Shown: positions 34,701-46,268, numbered from the stretch's first letter. The stretch is 64,000 nt of DNA from Ehretia macrophylla (GCA_037974665.1 CM075780.1:55159594-55223593); one strand, 5' to 3'. Translations and numbers: made by a program. Notes: generated by a model not told the origin, from the sequence alone.

Positions 34701-37700
34701 ACAGGAAATTTATTGAAGGGTTCTCAAGTATTGAAACACCATTGACCTGACTCATGGGTAAGGGAGTTAAATTCGAATGGACTCCTGAGTGTGAGAATGG
34801 CTTTCGTGAACTTAAACAACATTTGGTAACAAATCCAATACTTATACTACCCAAGGGAATTGTAGGATTTTCTATTTACAGTGATGCTTCTCAAATTGTC
34901 TTAGGATGTGTACTTATGTAGCATGGGAAAATGATTGCCTACACCTCCAAAAAATTGAAGAGTTATGAATGAAATTACCCTACTCATGATATTGAATTAG
35001 TTGCCCTGGTTTTTGCACTAAAACTTTGGCGGCACCACTTAAATGAGGTTGATTGTTTATGAAATCTAGCTTAGGGTGGACATATTTTCGAAAATAATAT
35101 GACATATAAACATGCTTAGGCATGCATAAACAAAAACACCATAGATCATTGCAATAACACATGCAAGAAACCGATATAACATGCAGAATTTATAGTTTAG
35201 GCAAATACATTCACGTGTTGGCATATGAACTCAACACACATGAGTTCTACGGACTGTAAGCTTGCTGGAAAATGCGTGCAAAGCTCAAGAGGCCTAGGCA
35301 TGACTCCTTCAAGTCTTCTCCCCTATTCCTCTTTCTTTGCAAATGGTATAAAACATCGGTGGGGATTTTTTTCTCTACCTTTCTTTTTCCTTTCAGCCGT
35401 GTATGTATTGTATGTGTGTATGTTAGTAATATGAATCTGTCGTGTTGTGTGTGTAGATAGGCTAGGCATAGCCGAATTCCAAAAGGGTGGGGTTTTAGAG
35501 TCTTAGTTTGCATATGATAGTCTTTTCCTGATTATCTTCTTGAATTTTCTAAAGATAATTAAATTATCTTTATAATTCAAACAATCAAAATCTTATCCTC
35601 TAGCAACTAACTCAGCCCACACACCTACACATACAATCCACGTGCCAGAGTTTGCCTGGCACACACCATCTAGACATTTTACGTAAGGATAAAGATTCTT
35701 GTCTTAAGAATGTTTCTTGTCCTAATACCCTGTCCTTTTTAAATTCAGTTGCATGTTCCCAAATAGGAAACCATACTCAAATTACACACATATGCCAAAA
35801 TAAGAAATAGGTAGCTCACCATAAAGGAAACTGGAGAGGGACCGGAAGACATAGTTACTGTGGCTATGAAATGACCAAAATGTCGCTGCTAGACACTAGC
35901 AATATTTTGACCATTTTAACCTTAACTTATTACACTAAAGAGTTAGGGTTGCATTCCATGACAACTAATAAACTTAGGAGGTTTTGTCTTTGCCCAATTA
36001 AGTAAAATGCCCCTCTATGTTTTTATCTACAATCAAGAGTAGGTCCCGCATTCCCACTATCATCATTTCTTGATTACATCTATACCTTGGATCTTTATCT
36101 TTCTTATAATCATCACCCAGATACTATACATTTGTTCTTAGGAGTGACCCACAAGTCCAGTATCCAATATAGCCTGAGCTATATTACTAAGCGCTTAGGT
36201 TTTGGATGATCATATAGATAACTCCAAATGAGTAGCTCACTATCACCTAAGATAGCATAGAATCATGACTCATATGCATGACACCTAATAGATCTAGTCC
36301 ATATATCCAAAACACAGAGCTGTTGACCCTATTATAAGATCTCACCCATAGTGAATCAAAACACATGTCCTAGGATCCATTGATACGTCCACATATGTTC
36401 ATGATATAGAGCATTGGTCACTTAATAGTTTAAGATGCTTTTAATTCTCTGACAATGATAATAATGTCACTAAGATTGCATCTATTGTAGTCTTATTCAA
36501 GGCATTCATATCCATTAATGAAAGCAGTCCGGAAAGCCCCTCCAATGACCAAAGGTAAGTCATCCTACCAAATAGGAGACTCTCTCATTATAACCTTACC
36601 ATAGTGAAGTGCTTAGTTTCACTATTCAGTTATGAACATATATTTTTTATCCAAGTCTCATAGCATAGACTTTTTGTGTGGATCACCACACACCTATGCC
36701 ATTCACTTGTATCAAGGAGCCTTATTACATACAAATATATCAAATAGGAAAGAGAATATAAATGCTCATAATGAATGCACTTATTTTATAAAACATATAT
36801 TCATTTGTACTGAGATGTCTTAGTAATAATGGTCTTTAAGGCATATAAAATCCAACAGGGGTTTCTTGTGAGGTGTACACAGATCACTAGAGCCTGAAAT
36901 ATCTCTTCACCCAAAAAGGAGTTAAACTTGAGATAAAGACGTTGGTTGGAGCTTATAAAAGATTATGAGATCACCGTACATTACCACCTAGGTAAAGTTA
37001 ATAAGATGGCATATGCTCTCAGTAGATAGCCTATAGCTAGCATGGCAGCAATAATTACTACATAGAAGGGTTTGATTTGTGAGTTTGAGAATTTGCACAT
37101 TAAGGTTATTAAGAAATTGGACACTGGTATATTAGCTCATATTACAGTACAATTTACTATTTTCTAGAGGATTAAAGGCGCTTAGTGTAATGACCCCTCT
37201 TTGGAAGAAATTTGAACAAAGATTTAGAGTATAAATGCCTCATACTTTCACCTACACAACGATGAAACTCTACGTTTTAGAGATAGAATATGTATGCCCA
37301 ATGACCCAAAGTTATAGAAAGAAATATTAACTGAGGCCCATGGATCTCATTTCTTAATGTACCCTCATGAGCAAAAATGTATCGAGATTTGCGTGAAAGG
37401 CTTTTGTGGGGAAATATAAAGAAGGATGTAGGAGAATTTATGGTTAAATGCGCGACTAGTCAAAGAATTAAGGCAAAACTCAAAAACCGTTGGGATTATT
37501 TTAACCCTTGCTTATTCCAGAGTGGAAATGGGATAATATTTCTATGTATTTAGTAGTGGGTTTACCGAAGTCACGAGAGAATAACGATGTTATTTGGATA
37601 ATTGTGGATCGATTAACAAAATCGGCCCATATCATGCATGTTCATTTGGATGCAAAGTTGGAGACATTTGCTGACTGTTATATCAAGAAAATCATAAAAC

Positions 37701-38610
37701 TTTACGAGGTGCCTAAGGAAATTTTATCGGACCGTGACCCATGATTTGCTTCGAACTTTTGAAAAAGTCTTTAGTATACTTTAAGGACTAATTTCAGAAT
37801 GAGTACAACATACTATCCACAGACTGATGGTCAAACAGAGAAAACAATTCAGACATTAGAGGATAAGTTACGAGCCTGTGTGCTTGACTTTGGTGAAAGT
37901 TGGGAAAAGTATATAAGTCTTGTGGAATTTTCATACAACAATAGTTATTATGCCAACATTTAGATGTCACCATTTGAGGCTCTTTATGGAAGGAAATACA
38001 AAATCTCACTTTATTGGGATCTGGGAGAGAGAAAGATATTGGGGTCACAGTTAGTGGAAGAAACCAAAGATAAAATCAAGATGATTCAAAAAAGGTTGAC
38101 GACAACTAAAGATAGTCAAAAGTGTTGGGCCTATAAGAGAAGAAAATATTTAGAGTTCCAAGTTAGAGACCAAGTATTTTTAAAAGTGTCACCTACTAAG
38201 GGCATGGTAAAATTTGGAATGGGAGAAAAGTTAAAAGTTCATTTTATCGGGCCATTAGAGATTTTGGAAAGATTAGGTCCATTGGCTTACAAGTTTGCCC
38301 TACCACTGTCTTTGGTGGGCGTTCATAATATATTTCATGTGTCCTAGCTTAAGAAATATGTGTATGACTCAAGTCATACGCTATAGCATGAGCAGTTTCA
38401 CATCAATAAGATCTCACCTTTGAGGATAAACCTGTTGGCATTGTGGATCGCAAAGATCAAGTTTTGAGGCATAGCATCATTTTTTTTCGTGAAGATTCAA
38501 TGGCAAGGCCAGTCACCAAGAGAAGCTACTTGGGAGCCTGAAAGTGAAGCAATAGCAAATTATCCCTTTTGTTTGAAGATAAAGGTAAGTTTTGGGGATG
38601 AAACTTAATA
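31740..38610 (+). pseudogene. Gypsy gag-pol polyprotein (Tekay/Del-like chromovirus), decayed
   Basis: The order of domains is gag, protease, RT, RNase H, integrase, which is diagnostic of Gypsy. Gag includes a P/Q/S-rich repeat near 32085-32240 and PPTFIGDGGP...EEWWT-type core residues near 32540-32690. A degenerate knuckle CLHCRSTNPHIRDC is near 33192. The protease motif is VLFDTGSNDSYI (33433-33470). The RT includes [20 protein letters not shown] (34140) and FIDDILVYS (34443). The integrase includes VDRLTKSAH (37606), YYPQTDGQTE (37812) and FEALYGRK (37970). A C-terminal REATWEPESE segment (38520) resembles the chromodomain tail of this lineage. Many stops and frameshifts make it inactive. 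A solo LTR splits RNase H at 35050. Confidence 0.9.
35050..36857 (-). mobile_element. Solo Copia-type LTR inserted in the Gypsy RNase H
   Basis: On the minus strand it starts TGTTGGATTTTATATGCC and ends ATAAACAATCA. Flanks are GAGGT (35045-35049) and GGGGT (36858-36862), a 5-bp target duplication with one change. Removing the LTR and one repeat restores the reading HHLNEVSCEVYTDH, the expected RNase H sequence. No internal domain or primer-binding site is present. The small frames inside it are noise. Confidence 0.9.
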
Positions 38611-38624
38611 TAAGAGAGGGATGA

Positions 38625-40807
38625 TGTAATGACTCAGTTCATTAGTGGCCACATAATTCTAACCACTAATTTATAGCTAAGTAGTTATTAGATATTTTGA
38701 AAAAAAGATCTCCATAATGATAATTGAATTACATTCTTACCTCGTATAGGACTCTTTCATCATAAAGAAGAAAAAAACAAAAAAGAGGCAGTACATTTAA
38801 GGGTTACGTTTATAGTTTCTGCTCCTTTACAAAAGCATATAGCAAGATATTGAAAAACAAAAACCTTTTCTTTTAGGAGACAAAATCAAAGAGGATGGAA
38901 TTACTACTGCATGTGGTGATGGAGATAGTATCAATCGCACAATTTGGGGTAAGCTTCTCATTTTGTAGGTTGATGATCGTTCTCGAATGAGCTTTATCCA
39001 TGTTCTATGTAAAATAATGTAGTTGAATACGGAAATAAATAATTGTTTCTTGGTATAATTAAATTAGGTTTTTGGAGAATTAAAAGGTACTGAAAGAACT
39101 GATTAATTGGTGGTTTGCGATTTTCGGATTAGAGGTAAGTGGAATTTTTTATTAATTGTATATTCCCTGTTCAGATTTTATCGTAAAACCTTTGGTAACA
39201 TAGATTAGACATATCCCTATTATACTGTTCTATAGGAGCAAATCACTGTGAGCGATGAATCCAAAATTTGCTCTTGTAAATCTTTGTATCATGTTCTTCG
39301 TAAATGGTTCAGTGACTATCAATTGAGAATTAATTACTTTAGATTGTGTTTTTTTTTTTTTGGCTCTTGCTTTTCTAACAATGCCTATGCATCTTAGTTA
39401 TAAATTTACATTGTTTCTTGAAAATATAAAGCTCCCAAAAGTTTTGCAAATTGGCTTTTATGGCGTGGGGTCTACTGACCCTATCTTTCCAAGTTTTGAA
39501 TGTTGGCCTGCAAGGTCAACTTGCCTAATTATTATTTTTTTTACAAAAAAAGGTAAAGAAGAGTTGAAACAAAAGAAATGATTGCGGGAACTTACGATTC
39601 ACTAACAGCGACGTTTTACAATTACAACGACCAAATTGTGCAGCTTGGTCACTACAATCCATGAAAAACAATGGATCATTTTATTTTATTTTATTATTAC
39701 CTCAAAAGAAGCATTATTTTTATATAGAGTATTTAATTGCTCTATGAAAGTTTTAACTTTTAGTTTCTTTTAGACTTATTTTAAACTAAATGCTTTTGAA
39801 GTCAAACAATACTATTGAAGGATTTGGATTATGCGCTCAGTGACTCTTTAATTGTTCTATTTTATTTTCCTTCTTTTCCATACTATTATTATTATATGCC
39901 AAACAACTTGCCTTATAAATATTCTATGACATCCGCGGTCATCTTCAGGCACCATTTTTCTTTCATCCATGTTTTATGTTTCTACTCAAAATCATATAAA
40001 AAATACATCTGAATTCTCTTTTATGGTTGTGAATTTCTAATAGTATTAATACTGTTACGGTACCATGACATATATACTATTATTTTGTTGCACTTGTAGA
40101 TACTGTTACTACTATTATATGATTGGGGGCCCCACATTTACTGAACTATTGTTGCACGAGTTAAAAGCAGACACAATTATTTATTCTTTGATGTATCTTG
40201 TGATACCATAGAGACTATAAATTATTGAATACAACTACTAATTAAGTTTTTGTGATCTTTCTTACAAGTGTTAGTAGTGATATTTTGTCAAGTATGATTC
40301 GTTCTGCAAGTCATACAAATTGTTAATTTCATCTGGTACTATATTTTTGCCTCTTCAATCATCCATCATAACGTTTTCTTGTAGTATAAGTTCCCTTAGT
40401 GAGATTTTGTTCACTCACAATATTTGCTTTTGCTTGCTTTCTTTGCAATTGAAACATAGTAAGCACTTTAGCTTTGGGTGAGATCGTGACATTCGGACAC
40501 AATGATTTGAGCTAGAGAGACCTCCTCAATTTAATTTCTACTAGTGTTGGAATTGAATAGTTATTCATAGTGTTTTGATTAAATATAATAATTGAGGATC
40601 TTGACCTCATCTTTTGATTGAATTTGAAGATTATTTTCTTGATGTAATGTTATGTTGATTTGGAAACTGGTTAATTTTATGATTGTAGTGGCTTTGGATT
40701 AGTCATATTGTGGTTGTGCACCTAGCGGGCTGAAGAGTTGTACCTTTTGGATACGCGGTATGTCATTTGCTAGATCCTACCTAGTTAGTGGGATTTGGGG
40801 CATGATA
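38625..40807 (+). repeat. 3' LTR of the Tekay-like Gypsy
   Basis: It starts TGTAATGACTCAG after the purine-rich AAGAGAGGGATGA and ends GGGGCATGATA. Its first 1408 bp match the inverted block 8163-10640 and its last 775 bp match 30821-31591. It is followed by GTATT, the target duplication, and then by host sequence equivalent to 5200 onward. Confidence 0.85.
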
Positions 40808-41524
40808 GTATTTTTCTCTCTAGGTTTCAAGTTCTCTCTCTATACAACTTTACTTTCTTAAGTGACTAAGGAACGAAAAGGAAATGAGAAATTGACTAAG
40901 GAACGAAAAGGAAATGAAAAATTCAGGAGTAGTCTAGTGGTAGGGTACTCCATTTGACAGTTGATAAATCAGGCTTTGAATCTCATAGGGGTAAAGGGTA
41001 ACAAAAACGCGACCAAGGAAATGAGTATTGAGTGGTTGCTTTGTTAATTTAAATGAAGGTAATTTGGTTTTTTTTGTTTTTGTGATACCATTAATAGATA
41101 TTTTCAAAAGATGCCGGAGGGACATTGCGCAATAATATTTCATAAAACACAAGCAAATTATTGTTTAACATAGAATTTATTATGCCAATTTTGAATAACA
41201 CAAAATGATATTGTGTATTTTACTCAATAATAGCGAATTTTGAATAACACAAAAGGTATGACAAAAAAAAAGAATAACACAAAAGGATAGTGTGTATTTC
41301 TTTTTTTTTTTTTTTGTCTGATATAGTGTGTATTTCACTCAGTAATATAATTTGGCAAACCGCAATATTACTATATTAATAATAATAATAATGAAAAGAT
41401 AGTCTTCCTTATGAGAAGCTATTCATATATAATTGTATGAAATTAGCTATTAACAATCGATACTAACTAAAAAGAAAATCAGAAATTAATATAATCAATT
41501 CATCCAAGGAGCTAATTCCCTCAA
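40808..41524 (+). repeat. Host segment of the second ZAT unit (3' flank), with a SINE-like insert
   Basis: The sequence from TTTCTCTCTAGGTTTCAA onward is collinear with 5205-5770. It is interrupted at about 40880-41015 by a duplicated GACTAAGGAACGAAAAGGAAATGA, which surrounds a tRNA-like piece. The TTTTTGT run at 41300-41320 is another small difference. Confidence 0.7.
40922..41010 (+). mobile_element. SINE-like tRNA-derived fragment
   Basis: AGTAGTCTAGTGGTAGGG resembles a pol III box A, and about 45 bp later GGCTTTGAATCTCA resembles box B (GGTTCGAATC). This is the arrangement of tRNA-derived SINE heads. It is not a functional tRNA, because no cloverleaf acceptor stem can be drawn. Confidence 0.45.
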
Positions 41525-41630
41525 CTACATGTCATTCTCGTTTGGCGTCCAATTTAGATCGAAACTAAAAATTCTCTTGCTATTCGAGTTCTTGAAGATT
41601 GATAGCACTTTCGTCGACTTATCAGCTTCT
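41525..41630 (-). pseudogene. Truncated ZAT zinc-finger pseudogene (C-terminal 35 codons)
   Basis: Minus-strand translation gives EADKSTKVLSIFKNSNSKRI followed by FSFDLNWTPNENDM and a stop. This matches the end of the two intact ZAT proteins. The EAR motif is altered from DLNLTPYEND to DLNWTPNEND, consistent with loss of constraint. Homology stops at 41630, next to an inverted-repeat element; both zinc fingers are gone. Confidence 0.9.
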
Positions 41631-41642
41631 ATTTTTCCTGGT

Positions 41643-42400
41643 GAGATTAGCCATAAATCCTAAATTTTTCCCTGTGTTTTTAGTATTACTCAAATTCCCC
41701 CATGATACCCATATCTACCAAAAAAACTTTAATACTTATGGTTGATTGTGTCTTTTCATTTTTAGACAAAATTAAAAAAAAATATTACCCCCTCCACCAA
41801 ACACCCTTTCTTTCTCGCACTCTCACTCTCTCTCAACCATATCTACCAAAAATATTGAAGTTGTACATTAATGTGGAGAAAGTAAAATGTTATCATGTTT
41901 TATTCGTCTGTTAATTGATTGAACAATAAGAATAATTTATGGGTGCAATTGTATGCTAATTCTTTCACAGGGTTGTGAGGATGAAAAAAGATTTTAGGGG
42001 ATTTATTATTCTTCTAGTTACAATTTTCTTTCTTTTCGTATCAAGATGTTTTCGAGATGTTGAGTTAAGTTGTGTAGGATTGTTGTCGATGTTTGACCCT
42101 CTTCTGAATTCAATATAAAATTTACAACAAAACGCTCGGGTAGCATTTTTTTTATAGGTTCACTGATGATACCGTATTTAATTTGTTTGGCCATGTGGGG
42201 TGCAGCATTTGAGTTGCCAATAAAGGATGTGATTGAAATCTTGGTAGTCATGGCTTAAGTATTTTTTATTCAATTTGGTCCAAAAATAGAAAGACACAAT
42301 CACCCTTAAATACATGCTTGCTTGATAGATATAGGTGTCATGGGGGAATCTCGATAATATTAAAAACACAGGAATGAGTTTGGGATTTATGGCTAACCTC
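41643..42400. mobile_element. Non-autonomous DNA transposon with >100-bp terminal inverted repeats
   Basis: The left end GAGATTAGCCATAAATCC and the reverse-complemented right end GAGGTTAGCCATAAATCC continue as matching arms. Both arms contain CTGTGTTTTTA, TTCCCCCATGA and GATTGTGTCTTT over about 120 bases. This fits a MULE-like element, but I find no convincing target duplication. No transposase is encoded. It lies right beside the broken ZAT copy. Confidence 0.6.
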
Positions 42401-42469
42401 ATAGAGGAAAACGACATTTACCCATTTAATTAGTATTAGTATAGGCAGATGACAATAGTAATATAGGAA

Positions 42470-42545
42470 GACAAAAGTAAGTAAAGATAGTGTTCCGTGT
42501 GAGGAAAAGCTATTCATCGATAGTAGTGTGGAAAATTAGAGTTGG
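42470..42545 (+). repeat. Small remnant of a further ZAT unit
   Basis: AAAGATAGTGTTCCGTGTGAG followed by AAGCTATTCAT matches the block TGTTCCTTGTGAGAAGAAGC that lies 3' of each other ZAT copy (5555, 41395, 43795). Only this short piece is left. Confidence 0.5.
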
Positions 42546-43785
42546 AATTTGCCCTATATTTATAATAGTACTATAGTAAGAAGAAAATAAAAGGGTAAAT
42601 TGTAGAATATCCCTTAGTGGCCAAGTATAAGTGCATAATAGTTCTTAGTGGTATCCTAATAAGTTCATAACTCCCTTGTAAGAATTTTTTTAGATTTATA
42701 CATGCCAGTCGAAGAATCTGCTCCAGAATTATTATTCCGCCTAGTCTATCTTCCTGCCTTCACCGATTGTATGAGGAAATCACTGTACTTCCGTAAAAAA
42801 ATCTGCTCTTTAACTGAGTTTGTATCTCACAAGCAAACAATGCAGCTTGTTATACTTTTTGCTTAAATAAACTCTTTTTTAAACAAAATTATGCTTAAAA
42901 GCTATCAGTTTCAAAAAATACAAGGGAATTATTGTAGGTGCAAAATTAGCTCATATCCAGAGTCCAACAAGGTGAATCATCCCAACGTATAGCAGGTTAA
43001 CACAGAGCATGGCATGGTAGGAGATGGGTCTTGGGTCCACCTGAGGCAGCCCAATAAAGAAGCCGATTGGAAGGCAAGTTTGACATGTGAAAGGAGCTCT
43101 AAACAAAAGGTTATCATGGCCTGCGTGCAGGCGGCCCGAGGACCATGGTGAGCAATCTTGACGCAAGCAGATAATTGAACAACTCTAGGATTCCACTATG
43201 ATCAAGCAGTCATGAGTATAAGCCAATCATCGGTGATGGCTTATATACGGTACCACGTGTGCTCAAGGAAGTTCCAGATGTGATACGAATGTGACAGCAT
43301 AAGCCAATCATCGGCGATGGCTTATATACCGTACCAAGTGTGGCTGCATTTGACGGCTAGAAAGCTACGATAATATATGTCACCACCAATACCTAATAAA
43401 CCAAGAGTCATAGCCGCTTATCTTGATGCGACACCACAAGAGTTTCAACAATCAATTAAGATTCAGAAATGCGAAAACCAACAACAGATGTAGATCCTGC
43501 ACCATCAAGCTGTAAACGGAACTAGACTCCAACAAAACTAAGAGGAGGTCCGAATTGATCTTTCACCACTCCATATCTCCATTCGCCTATGAGGCTTAAA
43601 CACAGAAATAGCCAAGACCCCGCTAATATAAACAAATAAAAAAAGGATTTATAGGTTCCTGTACCCCATAATATTGATTATAGATTCAAGGGGATCTACA
43701 ATTATGAGCTTGTGACTGTACTTTAGGTAGTATCATGCACTTGTATTTAACCATAAGAGATGTCAGTACAATTTATCTAAAAATA
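42546..43785. other. Unassigned intergenic segment
   Basis: I see no gene. The part 42940-43730 is less AT-rich than its surroundings and may be an LTR-like repeat, but no termini were identified. It contains the duplicated hairpin described separately. Confidence 0.3.
43210..43343. repeat. Two direct copies of a hairpin-forming sequence, 81 bp apart
   Basis: ATAAGCCAATCATCGG is followed by GATGGCTTATATAC and GTACCA at 43218 and again at 43299. Within each copy ATAAGCCA and TGGCTTAT form an 8-bp stem with an 11-base loop. The first copy continues with CACGTG (43254-43259), the second with CAAGTG. Confidence 0.75.
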
Positions 43786-44151
43786 AGTGAAGATAGTGTT
43801 CCTTGTGAGAAGAAAGCTTTTCATTGATAATAATATGAAATTAGATGTATGACAAAGAAAAATAACAGATATTAGCAATCAATTACTAACTATCTAACAA
43901 ACAAGAATTGTGGATGGTCTGTCCACTCATATAACATTGAGTCCCATAACATATAGGATTCATTATATATGACTGGACTGACCATTTACCAGGTGGATGG
44001 AAAAACAACTCTCTAACAAAATAATTCTGAAATAATAATATAAAGAAACGCAAAAGTCCTAAGTACACTACCTGCAGCAAGCGTTTAGAGCATTCAAAAA
44101 ATTAAAAACTATATGAAGCAATATATCAATCATAGGAACTAACTCCCTCAA

Positions 44152-44610
44152 CTACATGTCATTCTCGTACGGCGTCAAATTTAAATCGAAGCTAAAAATT
44201 CTCTTGCTATTCGAGTTCTTGAAGATTGATACTACCTTTGCCGACTTATCTTCCACCACTTCTGTTCTCAGTGCTGCACGGTGCCGCCTCATATGGCCAC
44301 CTAAAGCCTGCCCCATTGGAAAATCTAAGCCACATATCGGGCACTCATGTGTTTTAGCCTTGGTGGGAGAGCTAGACGAATCAATATGTAGAAGTAGATC
44401 TGATCCTGCCATTAATTTAAGCTTCTTGTGACTTGCTCTATGTCCACCTAGAGCTTGGAATGATGTAAATTGCTTCTTACATGTCTTGCACATAAATATG
44501 CGATCAGACGATAAGGTGCTCTTACCTACACGAGAAAGGAGCATCAAACAATTTGCCGTGGCTAGTGTCGTCTCGATCTCTAAATCTTTCCTACTTCTCT
44601 TTGTCGCCAT
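44152..44610 (-). CDS. C2H2 zinc-finger transcriptional repressor, ZAT11/ZAT12-like (copy 2)
   Basis: This intronless gene of 152 residues is the paralogue of 5772-6236. Both QALGGH zinc fingers (about residues 40-60 and 90-110), the KRSRK basic stretch, the L-box-like LATANCLMLLSRV and the C-terminal EAR motif DLNLTPYE are intact. The protein should act as a nuclear DNA-binding repressor like its twin. Differences from copy 1 are few: AKK to ATK at the start, KAKR to KAKT before finger 2, STGLLEAD to RTEVVED after finger 2, and one Asn fewer near the end. The high conservation of fingers and EAR, with change concentrated in the linker, suggests both copies are or recently were functional. 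The promoter differs from copy 1 by a G-box. The precise orthologue is not certain. Confidence 0.93.
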   Translation of the reverse strand: MATKRSRKDLEIETTLATANCLMLLSRVGKSTLSSDRIFMCKTCKKQFTSFQALGGHRASHKKLKLMAGSDLLLHIDSSSSPTKAKTHECPICGLDFPMGQALGGHMRRHRAALRTEVVEDKSAKVVSIFKNSNSKRIFSFDLNLTPYENDM

Positions 44611-44742
44611 GGTTTATTATACGTCTAGACAAAGAGGATGGATCGTTCTCAAAAAAAAAATTTATTGATTTTCTTCCTATTAGTTGGACGGTAATACAAT
44701 AGGCATGGTCAATTGAGTCGAAGTAATTAAGTAAGATTAACT

Positions 44743-44752
44743 GATTTTATAT
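44743..44752 (-). promoter_or_regulatory. Probable TATA box of ZAT copy 2
   Basis: On the minus strand CATATAAAATCAGTTAA lies about 135 bp upstream of the ATG, matching the block upstream of copy 1. Confidence 0.5.
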
Positions 44753-45027
44753 GTGTAGTTTATGTGTACCTGATAAGGATTCCCAAGTTCATAGTATGTT
44801 CATTTTCTTGCGGACTAAGTAAAGTGTTGTCGCTGCGTTCGAGTAATTTCTGTAGGTGGATTAAACTGCTGATGATGTGCCGCCAACAGAAATATCTCAT
44901 CAGGTTAAACTTTTCCTCTCTTTCTTAGATATTTTTCTCTACTTACAAAGATGTTTTCCTTCACTTCTAACTTTGTAAGACCCCGACAAAACAAATAAAG
45001 AAAAACTTTGTAAGAAGTGTCAGATTC

Positions 45028-45033
45028 CACGTG
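45028..45033. promoter_or_regulatory. G-box CACGTG upstream of ZAT copy 2
   Basis: CACGTG lies about 420 bp upstream of the ZAT ATG. The aligned position in copy 1 (7072-7077) reads CACATG. G-boxes are bound by bZIP and bHLH factors in plants; function here is inference. Confidence 0.35.
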
Positions 45034-45405
45034 CACATAAGACTAAGTTTTAGTCACTATTTTCTTTTTACTATTTCAGCAAAAAAGGACGGTAATAAAT
45101 TAATTACCTTTAATAAGAGACATCAACATATCATAAAGAATTTACATAGACAAATTTAAGATTTTTTTAATAGGTGCTATATATTAAAAGTACACAAATT
45201 TAAAAATACCAATGAAGAATACAGCTTCCACCGGCACCAAGCTATATCTACCCCTATGTGTGATGGAAAATACCCAACGTATTAATTATATATAATGGAC
45301 AATAACAACAATCGAACAATTACAAACCAATCACTATAACATTAATATAAATTAATCAACATAAATACGGGGAAATACAAACTATAAGTGTCAAGTAGAG
45401 ATATG

Positions 45406-45742
45406 TAAGAATGACAATAGTTTGGATAACCGTAAAAAATAATAAAACCTTAACAAAAATTATTTAGCAAATTAATAATCATAACCGTAATTAAAACTTA
45501 ACGATTTTCAAAACTACTAACTATAACCGTAACCATTAAGGATAAAAAAAATCGCGGCTACCCATAACCGTTTAATAATAAAAAAAAAAGCCTAAAACAA
45601 TGTAAGAAAAATTAATTTAAATGTAAAGAAACCAAAAAAATGAAAGAATCCAAGCCAATGATAAAATTTGAAAAAAATTACATAATGATTTTATGAATAA
45701 AAATCAAAATAAAAAATTAAACCTTAACCATTGTCATCCCTA
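45406..45742. mobile_element. hAT-type MITE
   Basis: The ends are TAAGAATGACAATAG and, reverse-complemented, TAGGGATGACAATGG. The flanking 8-bp target duplication is GAGATATG (45398-45405) and GGGATATG (45743-45750). The interior is AT-rich with repeated ATAACCGTAA-like blocks and no coding sequence. Confidence 0.8.
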
Positions 45743-45819
45743 GGGATATGAATCTATGATTTTTGTTCTGTGAAAACTAAAACATATAGTTTAATACAGT
45801 GTAAGAACTTAAAAGTCAA

Positions 45820-45960
45820 GATAATTCAACTTAAAAGCCTTGATTTCAATTCTTATAACCAAGGGCGGATATATTAGTAATTGAGTGGAATTGTACCCGA
45901 ATTTATTTTTGAAAATTGGTGTCTTTTTAAGATAATTTTATTTTGAAAATTAATTCAACA
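45820..45960. repeat. Fragment also present inverted at 7560-7740
   Basis: ATTACTAATGTACCCGC-type sequence at 7660-7680 appears here reverse-complemented as GCGGATATATTAGTAATTGAG. The two copies also share GGTACAATCCCACTCAATTA and TTATCTTAAAAAGGCA, again in opposite orientation. This is probably a small transposon fragment; its ends are not defined. Confidence 0.5.
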
Positions 45961-45980
45961 TGACCCAAATAAAAAAAATA

Positions 45981-46268
45981 GGCTAGTTGAATTCTATAGT
46001 CTCCTATGGCGGGCTAGCTGAATTCTATAAATAGTTATACATTAATTCATCAAATTCATCCACAACACAACTCCAAACACAATCCTAAGTTAGTCTTTCT
46101 TTCTTGTATTCTTCTTGTAAGTTCAGAAGCTATTGAAGCTCTAATCTTGAGAGCGCACGGTGAGACAATTATCTTATAAGTGTTATATTGAATTATTATA
46201 AAGAATAGTGTTGTCTTTCTACTTGATTGTTGTTAAGACGTTTCTGAAAAATTTGTTATATTCTTACA
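45981..46268 (+). repeat. 5' LTR of a Copia element, truncated (288 bp of 613)
   Basis: It aligns without gaps to 50747-51034 with about 18 substitutions, mostly transitions. The first ~325 bp of the LTR are missing. It ends TATATTCTTACA, followed at once by the primer-binding site TGGTATCAAGAG (46269-46280). Confidence 0.9.

Noticed and set aside
35225-35513. Overlapping small frames on both strands
   Set aside because: They lie in the solo LTR, overlap each other and show no protein-like composition.
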